Counted from the first letter of the stretch, positions 35,367 through 47,260 are shown. The stretch is 64,000 nucleotides of DNA from Salvator merianae (GCA_003586115.2 QVOM02000057.1:3990771-4054770), one strand, 5' to 3'. Numbers and translations are program-made. Notes: generated by a model not told the origin, from the sequence alone.

Positions 35367-35428
<62 letters not shown>
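35364..35428. repeat. (GAAA)n microsatellite
   Basis: About 15 uninterrupted GAAA units, followed by a more degenerate purine tract to about 35500. Confidence 0.95.
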
Positions 35429-36959
35429 GGAGAGAGAAGAGGGAAGGAAGAAAGAAGGAAGGAACAGAGAGAAAGTAAGAAGAAAGAGGGAAGGAAAGAG
35501 GAACATGAGTGCTGGTGAGGGAAAGTACATAATTCTCAGGTTGATTTAAACACCTGTTCTAAGATATATCCAAAATTTAAGTCAGTATTACACCATATTT
35601 CCCTCAAAAATAAAGGGTATTGTGGTTTATTATACAAATCTTTGTTTAATACATGTTTGTTTACTTATTCCATTTATATCCTCCCTTTCTCCAAACAGCT
35701 CAAGATGGCGACCACTGGTTTCCTGCCTTCCATTTTATCCTCACAACAGCCCTGTGAGGTTGGTTAGGCTGGAAGGTAGCAAATGCCCTAAGGTCGTCCA
35801 ATCAGCTTCCACGGTGAAGTAGGAATTGCACTCTGACCCTTCAGCCATTACTTTGAACGCTTGTTCCCTCAGGCAAAACTGTCGTTATTTCAATAATTGC
35901 TACCAATACCATTATGATGAAATAAGATTTGTCGTTTTGGGTAAAGCTGATGGGAGTCAAAAGAAAGAGTGCCACTGAGCATGTCCAGAGTCCCAATATG
36001 AATGCCGTACTAGCACAGGTAAAAGACTGTTGTTAACAACACTCCGCCACCCTCCCAAAAAGTGTTCAAATATTTGAAATCCCAGGACAGGAGTTCCTCT
36101 GAGCATATTGTAAAGGGAGTTTGCACGATCCTTTTCTGAGCATGTGCAGAGTGGATGCAGCCCTTCTGCAAATGGGTAAGGGGAGCCCATCAGACTGGGT
36201 GTCAAAGAGGAGGCTGTGTGCTTCAAAAACCCCTTCCAGGTGGGCCCCATCATATCCTACCTATATCCAGGTGGTTTTGCAAGTGGAATCTGCTATCTGC
36301 CATCTGGCCAGTAGGGGGCACTGAAACCACAGACAAACCGAGCAGAATCCAGCTTTCCCTAGATGTGTCACAAAGGAACCCTTGATGGCCGTTTTGCCCT
36401 TCCTTCTCTAGCTCTTCTGCTTTGAGCATGGATGTAATTAACCTGCGGCTCTCCGTATCTTGCTGGTTTCCAATCCCACCATAACTCTACCCAATCGTTG
36501 CACTGTGGACGATGCAGGCTGGAGTTCAGCAGCCAACACCTGCCTCGACATCTGCGTGGGAGGTGGAAACCCAGCAGGTTTCACTTTGACCCAGAACGGG
36601 TATTTAAAAAATGGACCTAAATAGGCTCTTGGTTGATCTATTTTCTCTTTTGTAAGCAAATCCCATGACAGTCGGGGCGGTGTGAGAGAAGGAACCTCAT
36701 GCATTATGAACAGGGCATTCTTATGCCCTAGAAAGAAGAACAGGTGGGCAGCTCCTTTTTCTCCCACCCTTTCTTTCTTCTTGACACGTCCATGCTTTTC
36801 CCTGTTGATTGACAGCTAGCAAAGAACCTCTCCTCAAGGGCACTGACTGAAGATTCCGTGACTGGGAAGTCTCCTTTCCCTCTGCTTACGACGGTAGCAG
36901 TTCTAGCGGAAAAGTCCACGTCCCTCATTACCATCACACCAACAGTTGATTGCGCCAGA

Positions 36960-37310
36960 ACCGAGTCTTGATGTGCAAAGTTCAGTTTGCGTTTGAGTAT
37001 TCGATTGAGCAGTTCGTGTTCACGAACATTCGCCTCGCATATCCAGAAGTTTGGTCGAGTTGAACCAATCTCCTGCTTGTGGACACAAACAGTTTTGTGT
37101 TCACTGTGTTTTTGCCCTTGAAAAAGGCCTTTCTCAACAGAAAAAAAAAAAAAGAGAGAAAGTTCGGAAGAACTGGTTTTGGAAGAAGTTCAGAATCAAA
37201 CACAAACAACGGTCTGTTCAATTAACCAGTCTGCTGTTGAACTGAACAAACTGGCGTTTGGTTCGATGGTGAGCCAAGCGTACAGTTTTCGTCTGTGCAC
37301 ATCCCTAGAA
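36960..37310. repeat. AACCGAAC-rich dispersed element, copy 3
   Basis: Starts near GATGTGCAAAGTTCAGTTTG and contains GTTCGTGTTCACGAACATTCG, TTTGGTCGAGTTGAACC and AACTGGCGTTTGGTTCGATGG. It ends TTTTCGTCTGTGCACATCCC, the complement of the start of copy 1. Confidence 0.5.
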
Positions 37311-38093
37311 CAGAGACTTTCACGACCATTCTCATTTCATTCATCAGATTTTCTGGAATGTTCTGCCTCAGTCTAGTGTTCAGTGTGGAGTTGGAGCTTT
37401 TGGATATAAATGTGATCTCCAACTTCGGACTACTTGACAGTGTGAATCAAATTGACTCTCCACACAGCCAAGTCCTCCACAGATGAATATCGCAGTTATA
37501 TCTGAAAACTCAGGTCCCAAACTAAACACTAGATTGAGGCAGAACATTCTAGAAAATCCAACAAATGCATTAATGGCAGCCCTTGGGGGGGGGGGGGCTC
37601 CTACTTGGCAGCTCCTTGTACTTCCCCTCCTTGCCAGAGGTTCTGCCCTATCCACACACACCTTGGTAAGTCAATAACAATGTACAGTTAAGAGTACAGG
37701 AACACAACAAAGATATTTCATTGTTATCCAGTGAAAACTAAAGAGTCCTGCCAGATCAGAGCAAAACATGTTTTCTGGCCCAGTATCCATCTTTCAACAG
37801 GAGAAAGGCAGAGATTTTGAGGGAATCTAGGTTGCCATCACTTTCTCATCAGTGATACTGCTATGTCTGTCCCCTATTAGTAACGAATTAAGAAGCTGTT
37901 TTGCCCTCCTGAGCCAAGACCCATCTGGGAAGACCCCCATAATCAGAGCATCGAGGGCACAACTTCTGTGTTTTCTCAAGATGGGCAAAGTTAGGTTCGC
38001 CTTCGAAAATGCGATCAAACCGTTCGCATTTGCAGACGTTCACATCGAATTGAGCAGGTGGCGTTCGCGTATTCAGAAATTCGACATAGAAAT

Positions 38094-38345
38094 GGCCATG
38101 CCAAGGGGATGATGGGAAGTGGAGTCTGGAAGCAACATGGTTGTGCTGGCTGGGGCAGATGGGAAATGGAGTGTGAAACATGGCCATGCCAAGGGGATGA
38201 TGGGAAGTGGAGTCTGGAAGCAACATGGTTGTGCTGGCTGGGGCAGATGGGAAATGGAGTGTGAAACATGGCCATGCCAAGGGGATGATGGGAAGTGGAG
38301 TCTGGAAGCAACATGGTTGTGCTGGCTAAGGCTCATGGGAAATGG
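38094..38345. repeat. 88-bp tandem repeat
   Basis: Units start at 38094, 38182 and 38270 with GGCCATGCCAAGGGGATGAT and continue GGGAAGTGGAGTCTGGAAGC, then GGGGCAGATGGGAAATGGAG. The first two are essentially identical over 88 bp. The third diverges after about 60 bp into two looser relatives of the second half (GCTCATGGGAAATGGAGCC and TTATACAAAATGGAGTTC). It directly abuts an AACCGAAC-type fragment (37985-38093). Confidence 0.9.
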
Positions 38346-39284
38346 AGCCAGAAAACATGCTCTGCTGCCTGGGGATTATACAAAATGGAGTTCAAAGCAG
38401 GCCTATGCTTGTTGGGACCGACAGGCACTAGAGCAGAAACCATCTGGCGGTCCCCAAATTGGCAACAGTTGGCTGAGAGTCTAAAATGACAGGACCGCAT
38501 TGCCCCCTGCATGCCATGCTTGAGCTGGTTTCTGGTCTCCCATTGCCACCTTCAGCGGCAGCTTCAAAGAAATTGAAATATTCAAAACAAGGCAGAGATG
38601 GTCTGTGCCTTTGGGTGGGTGGGGGAAACAGTCTGGTTTAGAGTGAGTTTTCTGTTTGTGTGTGTGTTTCCGGTGGTATATTGTCACCCGGAGGGAGGGG
38701 AGCAGGAAGACGGGGGACCACGGCGGCAGGGCGGAAGCGTGTCGTAAGCGCCTGGATTCCCCGGGCAACAGCGAGCAAAGGCGCCATTTCCCTTCTTCTG
38801 TGCCTTCTACGAAGAAGCCACGCTTCCTCTGCACAGCTTGTGTGAGTTTAGGGACATGTTGCACACAAACGTCTGGGCTCTTCTCCTTCCGGTCCTGTCG
38901 GAAGTACAAAAAGAGGCTGCAGGAAAACTTCAGCTGCTCTAAAAAGGCCGGTTCCTGGAAACTCTCGGAGCCCCCGTGGGGAAACGTTGGCCCAAAGTTG
39001 CCCTCGCCAAACTGCTCAGCTCTTGCTCTGCTGAATCTGGATTTCCCCTCACTGCATTCAAAACACAACAAGAAGCAGCGAACCGGGACAGCTCTAGAGG
39101 GAAGGCAGGGGGCAACCGGGTCAGGACAGCAAAGGTCACAGACGCCAAAACTGACCCGGGGGGTGGGGGAAGTCTGGCATTAACCGGGGAGCAAGTGTGG
39201 GAAGGAAAGAGTTGGAGGGGGGAAAGCCCTGCAAAGAATGTGAGACCATAGCAGATAATTCAATGTATCATATAGGTAGGGGTA

Positions 39285-39645
39285 CCCAGTGAGAAGTTTG
39301 GGCCTTTTCCATGGTGGCCCCCAGACTTTGGAACAGCCTCCCGCTGGAGGTTCGCCAGGCATCTACATTGCATGGTTATTGGAATCTGGTTAAAACATGC
39401 CTGTTCACCCAGGCCTCCGGGTGTTGTCCTGCTAGGGAAGGTGGGAAGGTTATATTTTAAATATGTTTTAAGAATGTTTTATGTATTTTATTTTTTGTTG
39501 TTGTGATCTGCCCTGGGACTTTCTGGTGAAGAGCAGCATATAAATTCTTAGCTAACTTATTTTGTCTCTTGTTATGCTGGTTTTATGGTAACCCACCCTG
39601 AGACCTTCCAAGACCGGGTGGGAAATAGAAGCACCGCTGGGAGAG
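39285..39645 (+). mobile_element. L2-type LINE C-terminus and 3' UTR, sense orientation
   Basis: The forward strand encodes [17 protein letters not shown], then a Lys-Thr stretch and LFTQASG, the L2-clade ORF2 C-terminus. It is followed by a 3' UTR ending in CCACCCTGAGACCTTCCAAG and GGGTGGGAAATAGAA. It starts at TTTCCATGGTGGCCCCCAGA. Confidence 0.75.
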
Positions 39646-39855
39646 TGTTATTGCCTTTTTGGTTTTGTTTTGTTTTGTTTTTAATTTTGGTCTTGTTCAC
39701 ACTCTTGAGGAGCCCAGAAAATCCATCCTTGGGTTGGATAATGCGGAAAGAAAAGGGTTTGTCACTTGTGCTGATGTGTCCTCTCATTCTGGAGACAGAT
39801 CAAAAGTGGATTAAAACTTGGAGTGCAGCTAGACAGAAGTGGAGCACACAGAACC

Positions 39856-40705
39856 ATCCATGTGGTTTTCTTGGCAGCAGTATAGAAGTGGTTTTCCATT
39901 GTCTTCTTTTAGAGAGATGGCAGGGATTGAACCTGTGACCCTCTGCTTTCCAGGCAATTGTTCTACAGCTCAGCTACAGCTAGTGTATGGAGACATCCAT
40001 ACAGTTTTCTTGGCAGCAATGTAGAAGAGGTTTTCCATTTTCTACTTTTAGAGTGATGGCAGGGATTGAACTTGCAACCCTCTGCTTTCCAGGCAAGTGC
40101 TCTACTGTTGAGCTACATCTATACAGTTTTCTTGGCAGCAGTATAGAAGTGGTTTTCCATTGTCTTCTTCTAGAGAGATGGCAGGGATTGAACCTATGAC
40201 CCTCTGCTTTCCAGGCAATTGCTCTATGGCTAAGCTACAGCCAGTATGTGGAAGCATCCATACAGTTTTCTTGGCAGCACTGTAGAAGAGGTTTTCCATT
40301 TTCTACTTTTAGAGTGATGGCAGGGATTGAACTTGCAACCCTCTGCTTTCCAGGCAAGTGCTCTACTGTTGAGCTACATCTATACAGTTTTCTTGGCAGC
40401 AGTATAGAAGTGGTTTTCCATTGTCTTCTTCTAGAGAGATGGCAGGGATTGAACCTATGACCCTCTGCTTTCCAGGCAATTGCTCTATGGCTAAGCTACA
40501 GCCAGTATGTGGAGGCATCCATACAGTTTTCTTGGCAGCACTGTAGAAGAGGTTTTCCGTTTCCTACTTTTTCAGTAATTACGGAATTGAACTTGCAGCC
40601 CTCTGCTTTCCAGGCAATTGCTATACCCATACAGGTACATCCATACAGTTTTATTGGCAGCAATATGGATGTGGTTTTCCATTGCCTTCTTCATTGCCGG
40701 GGATG
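39856..40705 (-). repeat. Tandem SINE array with 261-bp higher-order unit
   Basis: Six to seven tRNA-SINE body-head units lie head to tail, all on the minus strand, about 130 bp each. Two alternating unit types (...GCAGCAGTATAGAAGTGG... and ...GCAGCACTGTAGAAGAGG...) form a 261-bp pair repeated almost identically. The same block starts at 39987, 40248 and 40509. Box B complements such as GGGATTGAACCTATGACCC and GGGATTGAACTTGCAACCC remain, but no terminal SINE tail separates the units. Confidence 0.85.
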
Positions 40706-41789
40706 GAAGGCAGAGACTTTCGGCATGCAAAGCCCATTCTTTGCTACTAACCTCTCACACACACCCCACCAGCCCTTATATAGCAACATACGAAACGCAT
40801 GCAATATGAGGAAGAGACGACGGCATAAAACACCCAGGCCGGGAGACAGTAACCATTTCCCTCCTTGGGGTCTTAAAATTAGAAACCAGGTGGCAGGAGT
40901 GGTTTCGCGCCAGGGACCTGGGGGCGGAGGGTGGTTTATGACACTGGGTGGGTTGGTTTTCAGGCCCCTTCCTCCGTGCTCCTGCTCTTCCCCGAGCCCC
41001 TCTGAAGTGGTTCACACAGGAAAGCTTCCACCCCCCAAAGCGCATGATGCCCCCAGTACAAGCGCAGCCCTGGTTTCACCCACCGCAGGCGCCGGTTTTG
41101 GCTGTGAGTGATCGCAGTTTTTCAATCACTGCGGACCATAAACGGATGACGACTGTGCTTCGAGGCCCTGGGAGAAGAAAGTTCCGCACCAGGGAGCTCG
41201 CCGCGGATGTTCCTGCAGAAAGAGGTCTCCCCGTTGCCAGACCCAGATTTTGGACAACTAGGCGCTGGAATCCGGTCCCCGTAGAATGGCGTAGCGCAGG
41301 TTTGCAGGCTTGGGGAGTGATTATGGAGGCCATTCTACCCACGGCGAATTCATCCGCAGAGGAATTCGGGAGGTGATCCAGACCACAGGCCAGTTGCATT
41401 TGGACTGCCCTTTGCTATTGTGGCACAAAACAATCGGAGGAAAGGGGGAAAGAGTGAGGGGGGGAGTGAATAACATAAAAGAAATAAACAATTAAAGACT
41501 GCTAGGAGTGCAGAGCGGAAGCTGCCAATTAAACAGATGATTTCAGGCTCAGCAATGATGACAAGCAGCTTCTGGGGGGGGGGAAATGAGGTCAGGGAGC
41601 AACACGGTGAATGTATCGGCATCTGTACACAGTGATGGGGCGGTTTAAGAGTGGGTGGGGCCGGAGGTAGGCATGGGCGGGGCTAATAGCAGGTGGAATG
41701 CTGCAAACCCGAAAAACTACACACTCTCGCGGGAGAGGGACGTGTGGGGTAAAAGGTGTAGGATTCTATTGCTGCTCTTCGGTGTCACC

Positions 41790-42260
41790 AGGTCATGGTA
41801 AACTCCTGGTTGACTGTATGCGCCCCTCTGTGGGCCCCTCTCTGCAGTTTTCTGGGCAGGCATACAGGAGTGGTTTCCCATTGCCTACTTCTGGGGAGAG
41901 ACTGGGGATTGAACTGACAAACTTCTGCTTTCCAGGCACTTTCCTCTGCCACTGAACTATGGCCACTCCATGGGCCCATCTGCGCAGTTTTCTTGGCAGG
42001 GATACAGAAGTGGTTTGCCATTGCCTGCTTCCAGGGAGAGGCCGGGGATCGAACCAGCAACCCTCTGCTTTCCAGGCAGTTTGCTCTACCACTGAGCTAC
42101 AGCCCCTCCCAGACTCCATGGGCTTCTCTCTAGGCAGTTTTCTTGGCAGGGATACAGCAGTGGTTTGCCATTGCCCACTTCCAGGGAGAGGCCAGTGATT
42201 GAACCAGCAACCCTCTGCTTTCCAGACAGTTTGCTCTACCACTGAACTACAGCCCCTCCT
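41790..42260 (-). mobile_element. tRNA-derived SINE trimer, minus strand
   Basis: The tail complement CACCAGGTCATGGTAAACTCC is followed by three body-head units, with box B complements near 41905 (GGGGATTGAACTGACAAAC), 42045 (GGGGATCGAACCAGCAACCC) and 42195 (TGATTGAACCAGCAACCC). The spacers are of the CCATGGGCCC or CCATGGGCTT type seen in every multimer. Confidence 0.75.
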
Positions 42261-44429
42261 GGGAAACATCAGAAGCTGGTAACAAGTCTGACAAACCAAT
42301 CCCTCTCTAAATCCAGTTTTACAGGCAACTGCGGATCAGCTCGCTGTGATTTGGGGGGTATTTTGTAGCGCACGATCAGTCCTGCGTTACAGTGGGTGGC
42401 GTTCTGTTCCGAAGGGCGGGTTGCTTTCACCCTGTGTCCTCAACTGGCTTTGTATCCCAGCTCGAGTGCCGACTGCAGCAGGGGCGGATCGGCGTTCGAT
42501 CGAACCCCAACCAAATACCGTACGCGGCTAAGCGAGCCCCGGTCGCCCCTTGGCATTCACGGAGGCCTGCAGTGTCTGCAGCCGGCCTTCCGTTGCGAAA
42601 GATTCCCCCGCTGCTCCACTGAGATAATGTCTGTGCAAAGAGACCTGTTTGCTTTGGCCAGGAGGCCGCCAGGATCTCCAATCTTTCCACCGACTTCAGC
42701 GGGAAAGAAAAGAAAAAAAAAAAATTGGAAAAAATTGGAAAAAAATGGAAAAAAAGGCACACGGCAGCAGCGTCTTCTTCTGAGTCAGGCCGAGAGAGGC
42801 GGCCAGGGTATTTGGAAGACAAGCGCGGCCGGGGGAAGACCATTGCTTCAGGCTCCGGGCAGGGCAGAAGGGGCTGTTTGGGCGGGGCGACGAGGAACGC
42901 CGCACGCACTTCCCACCCGTCAGGTGGCAAGCGAAACAGGTCGGGCCTGTGTCACCCCACCCAGTCACCTGGGCTGAGGGGGAAGCCAGGAAAAGCGAAG
43001 GAAGCCGGCTCCGCCCAGGCCGGCACAGGCAGGCGCCGAATTCCCATCAAGCCCGGCTGGGCCACTCCGTTGGCATCTGGGCCCGCTCCTGCTTCAACCT
43101 GTCCCGCCGCCTCGGGGCTGGGGCAAAGGTGACTTCGCGCCAAGGCTCGGTCTCCAGAGCTTGCCCTGCTTCCGTTGCGCAATGGAGAGCAGGTGGAAGC
43201 GCTCCCCACCCCCACCCCCTGCTTTAGGCACATAAAGGCATTTCCGGGGGGGGGGGGCATGACTTCATGCCAAAAGGCCCTGTCCAGAGAACCATCCTCT
43301 GCCTTTCTGGGCACCGCTTTGTACGCACCTCGGACTCTCAACCGATGGGAGGATTGATTTTATCGGCAGCCCATCTTCGTTCTCAAGGAACGTAAGGCTT
43401 CACCTTTTGCCAGGCATTCTCCTCCTTGACAACAGCCCTGTGGGGTAGGCGAGTCTCAGGGAGTTCCAACCTGTCGGCTGGTGGAGAGCAAAGGCAGAGA
43501 GGACATGATCTGAAGTCTGCATGGCCACCCCGCAGCTAAAAGCACTTTTTCTGCACTCACAGGGCTTGAGGCGGTCTGTGCTGTCTCCATTCTGTGTCGG
43601 ATCAGGACAAAAACGGTCTGGGCTTAAAGTCTGCACACACACACCCCGGTCCTGTACCCATCAGCCTTCGTGGCCCTACGTACAGAAGCTGTGGTGTCCC
43701 CCCCTTGAGAAATGGCAACACTGCAGATCATTGAGCATCTGAAACCGGTCCTAGAGAACGCACTGGGACTTGTGTCCTTTGGAATTGCAGTAAAAACAAT
43801 GCTTAAAGGCAAATACTTCGGATTGTTTGAGGATAGGATGGTCTTACTGTATTCCACCCCACCCCCTTCTGCTCCCTTCTGCCTTCTCCCTCTCCACCAG
43901 TTCTACCATTTGGTAAAACTGTCCCGGATTCACTCCCAGAGAACCCACCTGGGGCGCGCTCCACGTCCCAGATAGGAAAAGAGGCCTTGTATTATTTTCC
44001 AGTAACTCTGTGGCAGCTGTTTTCTTGGCCTCTCTGCCAGCATCTGAGAAAGAAAACCAGCAGCTCCCTCGTTTTCCATCTCCCTCTCCCTGTTCTCTCT
44101 TCTTCCGGCTCCACGACACGGAAACAAATCTCGTTCCATTACTAAAAGGTAAGCCCAGTGCAGACAGCTTGGCCATTCGGACCCCCCCCCCCTGTTTGCC
44201 GGCCATTAGGACTTGTCACTGTCCCAAACTGGAACGCCCAGCAATCCCCCATCTCTGCATTTTCTCTTCCTAATAGTTATGCCGTCGTCCTTCTGGGCTT
44301 CAGATGCGCCGTGAAGTTTATTACTCTGCTCCACGGTTTACTGGATTATGAGAGAAATAGCAGGCCAGAAACAGATGTGGTGCTAAATGGGTTGACAGTT
44401 GCTGTCTTGATTATTTTTTTATTTTGGGG

Positions 44430-44504
44430 GGAGGGAGGAAGAGAGAGAGAGAGAGAAGAAGAAGAGAAAGAGAAAGGAAGGAAGGAAAGAAGAATGAAAG
44501 AGAG

Positions 44505-44591
<87 letters not shown>

Positions 44592-44594
44592 AAT
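44430..44594. repeat. Purine microsatellite (GA/GAAA)n
   Basis: Mixed GAGA, GAAG and GAAA runs ending in about 13 GAAA units. It is prone to length variation and encodes spurious Glu/Arg/Lys frames. Confidence 0.95.
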
Positions 44595-45410
44595 TTGAGT
44601 GAATCAGAGCAGAGACCTAGAACTTGTAAACAAGATGGAGGAGGAGGCCTGGAAAATAAGCAACAGGCATCAAGGAACTTAAGCATGTGCAAAGTGCCTT
44701 CCTCTTTTTTCCATTCTAACAAGTGCCAGCTGTTCCCAGCAGCCCCCAGGGCTAAGCATGATGGGAACTGTAGTTCAGCTACATCTAGAGGCCTCGGGTT
44801 TGCAACGCCTGCTTAAGAATGGCGTCGTTTCTTGCCAATCTGAACTCCTGCACCTCTCTTTTTTATAAAGCGCTGCGTGCCATCTGGCAGTCTCTTCTTT
44901 GCTTCTTGAAAGTGCTAGCAGACTATTTCATGGGCTCTGAACACCTTAATCTCAAGACATTTTTAGAATAACCCTGCTGGGTAAAAATGCCTTCCTATTT
45001 GAAATACTGGGCTCAGCGACCCGGCAAACGTTTGGACATTCTGAGCTTTGTAACGCTAGCGGTTATGTCTCTTAAATTAGTTTCTGTATTAGGAAAATCA
45101 GAGGTGATGGTGGAAACCTCAGTTAGGTGGGTCTCCGTTCTGTTCTCTCCAACAGTTGAAAAACACAGAGCCCACAGGGTTCCCTAAAATCCGTTTGCTT
45201 TCTACAGTGCTGGCTTCATCTTCAGAAGTAAAATCCAGCCCTGCAGAAGAACTTGACTTTTGGCTACACATTTTATTTTGCCTTGGCCTTCTTCTGGGGG
45301 GAGATGTCAGTGCTGATTCAATCTGGGACCTTCTGCATGTAAATCAGGTTCTCTTCCAGGGAGCTAGGAGCTATTATGAAAATCAGGGGCCTGTACCAGT
45401 GTTGAAAGGA

Positions 45411-45620
45411 GCAGCCACAACTCAGCGGTAGAGCAAACTGCCTGGAAAGCAGAGGGTCGCTAGTTCAATCCCTAGCCGCTCCCCAGAAGGAGGTAATGGC
45501 AAACCACTTCTGCATCTCTGCCAAGAAAACTGCATAGAGTTGCCCATGGAGTGGTCATAGCTTAGTGGTAGAGCAAACTGCCTGGAATGCAAAGGGTTGC
45601 CGGTTCGATCCATCTCTTGA
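45411..45620 (+). mobile_element. tRNA-derived SINE dimer, plus strand
   Basis: Heads with CTCAGCGGTAGAGCAAACTG and TTAGTGGTAGAGCAAACTG. Box B sequences are AGTTCAATCCC and GGTTCGATCC. The second unit is cut after box B. Confidence 0.75.
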
Positions 45621-46329
45621 ATTTCTGAGCGGAGGGAGGGCACATCAGATGACATTTTGCATGATCTAGTGGAGATCAGAATTAGGACAGCCCTGATTTA
45701 GCAGAAGGGTCTTTGAACAGTCAGTTGAATAGTGGGGGGTGGGAGGGAAAGGCATTCAGGCTTACAACCTTGAAAAAATGGAGGCGCATATCACAAAAAG
45801 AAAAAGAACTTGCTTGCTTTTCCTCTTCCCTCCACAGCTCATTTTCCTTTCGTGCTGTGCGTCCCCCATTCTCCAAGGCTGCAAGCCCGAATGCCTGTTT
45901 CCCCCGCTGTTCGGCAGACTGTTCCAGAACCCTTTGGCTAGCTCAGGGCTGTCCTAATTCCCTTCAGATCTTGCTGGAGGTCTCGGAACTCCTACCGATT
46001 TCAGGTAAGCACGATGGAAGCTTGGAGGTTCAGCAACGTTTGGAAAGGGCTGTAAAATTCGCCCCTCTACGCATCACGCGTGGGGATGCGGTTGGGTTTT
46101 CGCGCTGCTAAAAATCAGAACACCGAGCTGCTGCGTAAAGCCAGGCCGAGGTCCCGAAAGGGAAGGGAGCGGAGGGGGGGAGGGAAGAGGAGCTGACCCA
46201 TTCCCCTCCCTCCCCCTCCCCTCTGGGAAGTCCCCCCCCTTCCCCCGCCCCAACCCCACCGCTTGGGGATTTAATCATCTTTTCCGCTCGCAAAGTCGCC
46301 TTCCGCAGCCGCTGATGATTCAGTTATTC

Positions 46330-46353
46330 CTTTTCTCTCTCTCTCTCTCTCTC
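46330..46353. repeat. (TC)n microsatellite
   Basis: An uninterrupted CT run upstream of the CpG promoter. Confidence 0.9.
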
Positions 46354-46559
46354 TGCCCCCCACCGCAACTTTCAAGTGACCGGATTCTCCCCCCCCCAAC
46401 TCATTTTTAGTCCATTTGCAAAAATAGAAGGAAAACCCCGGTTAACCCTTGCATCGCCAGCAAGAAAGTGGCCTCCCCAGGTAGGCCGGGCAAAGCCGCT
46501 CACCCGGCCGGCTCAGCCTGCCTCTGGCAACCTTAAATAACCTCCTCCTGCCCCGTCCT

Positions 46560-47260
46560 CCAACTGGGGGTGGGCTGAGAGGGGGAGGCCTGGCGGTCAG
46601 CCCGCTCCGCCAATGGGAGTCCGCGGGCCCTCCGGCCTTGCCCAATGAGGAGGCGGCGTGGGCGGGGACGCGTCTGAGCGCTCGGGGGAAAAGTAGGGCG
46701 AAAGCGATCCGAGCTTGGGATGGAGAAGAGACCGTGATCGCGGGAGACGCCAGGTGGGGAGGCGGAGAGGCGGAGGGGGCGGGGCTTGGGGGTGCAGGTG
46801 GGGGCGGGGCTTGGGGGTGCAGGTGGGGAGGAGTTGGGGAGGGGAGTTGGGAGAGGGGGCCGTCCTCTTTTGGCTGCTGGAGTCGACCCCGGTTGCCTGG
46901 CGCTAAGCTGGACGGGGGGGAGGCCAGGTGAGCGGCGGGGGGCGGGGCCGGGACAGGTGAGCAGGGGGAGGGGGCAGGCCGGCCAGGGAGGGAGGGAGGG
47001 AGGAAAGGATCGCGCCCCACACTCTGCCGCGGAGACCGGCTACAGCCAGCACGACCGGGAGGGACGCGAACCAAGGGCCCCGACGGAGCGTCCCTGAAAG
47101 GCAGCCGGTGGCGCAGCAGAGAGCGGCGGGGGGGTGAGTCGGGTCCTCCTGGCGGGGAGGGCGGGCGAGCGGGACGGGGGGGAACCTTGCCCTCTGCCCG
47201 CCAGTCCTCGATCTAGCCCCCCACCGCGGCATTTTGCTGGGACTCCCTCCTAAAAGGTCC
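46560..47260 (+). promoter_or_regulatory. ZBTB7B: CpG-rich promoter and candidate non-coding first exon, probably ZBTB7B
   Basis: A strongly CpG-rich block with two CCAAT boxes 32 bp apart (46610-46614 and 46642-46646), many GC boxes (GGGGCGGGGC) and G-runs able to form quadruplexes. A unit containing GGGGCGGGGCTTGGGGGTGC is tandemly repeated at about 46776-46830. Candidate donors are GTGAGC at about 46928 and 46957 and GTGAGT at 47134-47139. In human the next + strand gene after LENEP is ZBTB7B, which starts with non-coding exons, so this is probably its promoter. No BTB or zinc-finger coding exon lies in the window, so identity is by synteny only and strand is assumed. Confidence 0.5.

Larger units (their letters stand above)
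33005..46480. other. Intergenic SMAD-like gene to CpG promoter
   Basis: About 13.5 kb without a recognisable exon on either strand. The first few hundred bases should be the SMAD-like 3' UTR, but no canonical AATAAA is obvious there (TATAAA at about 33172). Contents are the repeats listed separately. There are also unexplained GC-rich stretches at 38.7-39.2, 40.85-41.35 and 42.4-43.3 kb, whose open frames show no domain I recognise, and a TGTAGTTC-type fragment at 44725-44810. Confidence 0.5.

Noticed and set aside
35364..35428. Lys/Glu-rich coding frame
   Set aside because: Translation of a (GAAA)n microsatellite.
38094..38345. CRISPR-like array
   Set aside because: Units are direct tandem repeats without variable spacers, in a vertebrate genome.
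38481..39183. Opposed frames of 196 and 175 codons
   Set aside because: They overlap on opposite strands, have no recognisable domain, and lack splice or poly(A) context.
39987..40460. Repeated identical 70-codon proteins
   Set aside because: They are translations of the 261-bp SINE-derived repeat, not genes.
40509..41376. 200- and 142-codon + strand frames
   Set aside because: The first starts inside the SINE array. The second lies in an unclassified GC-rich stretch without motif support.
43712..43975. 87-codon frame starting MATLQIIEHLKPVLENALG
   Set aside because: Looks protein-like at first, but it has no family match I recognise, becomes Pro-rich, and has no convincing flanking splice sites.
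46442..47074. 210-codon Pro-rich minus-strand frame
   Set aside because: Lies in a CpG promoter with C- and G-runs. It is composition-driven, without a domain.
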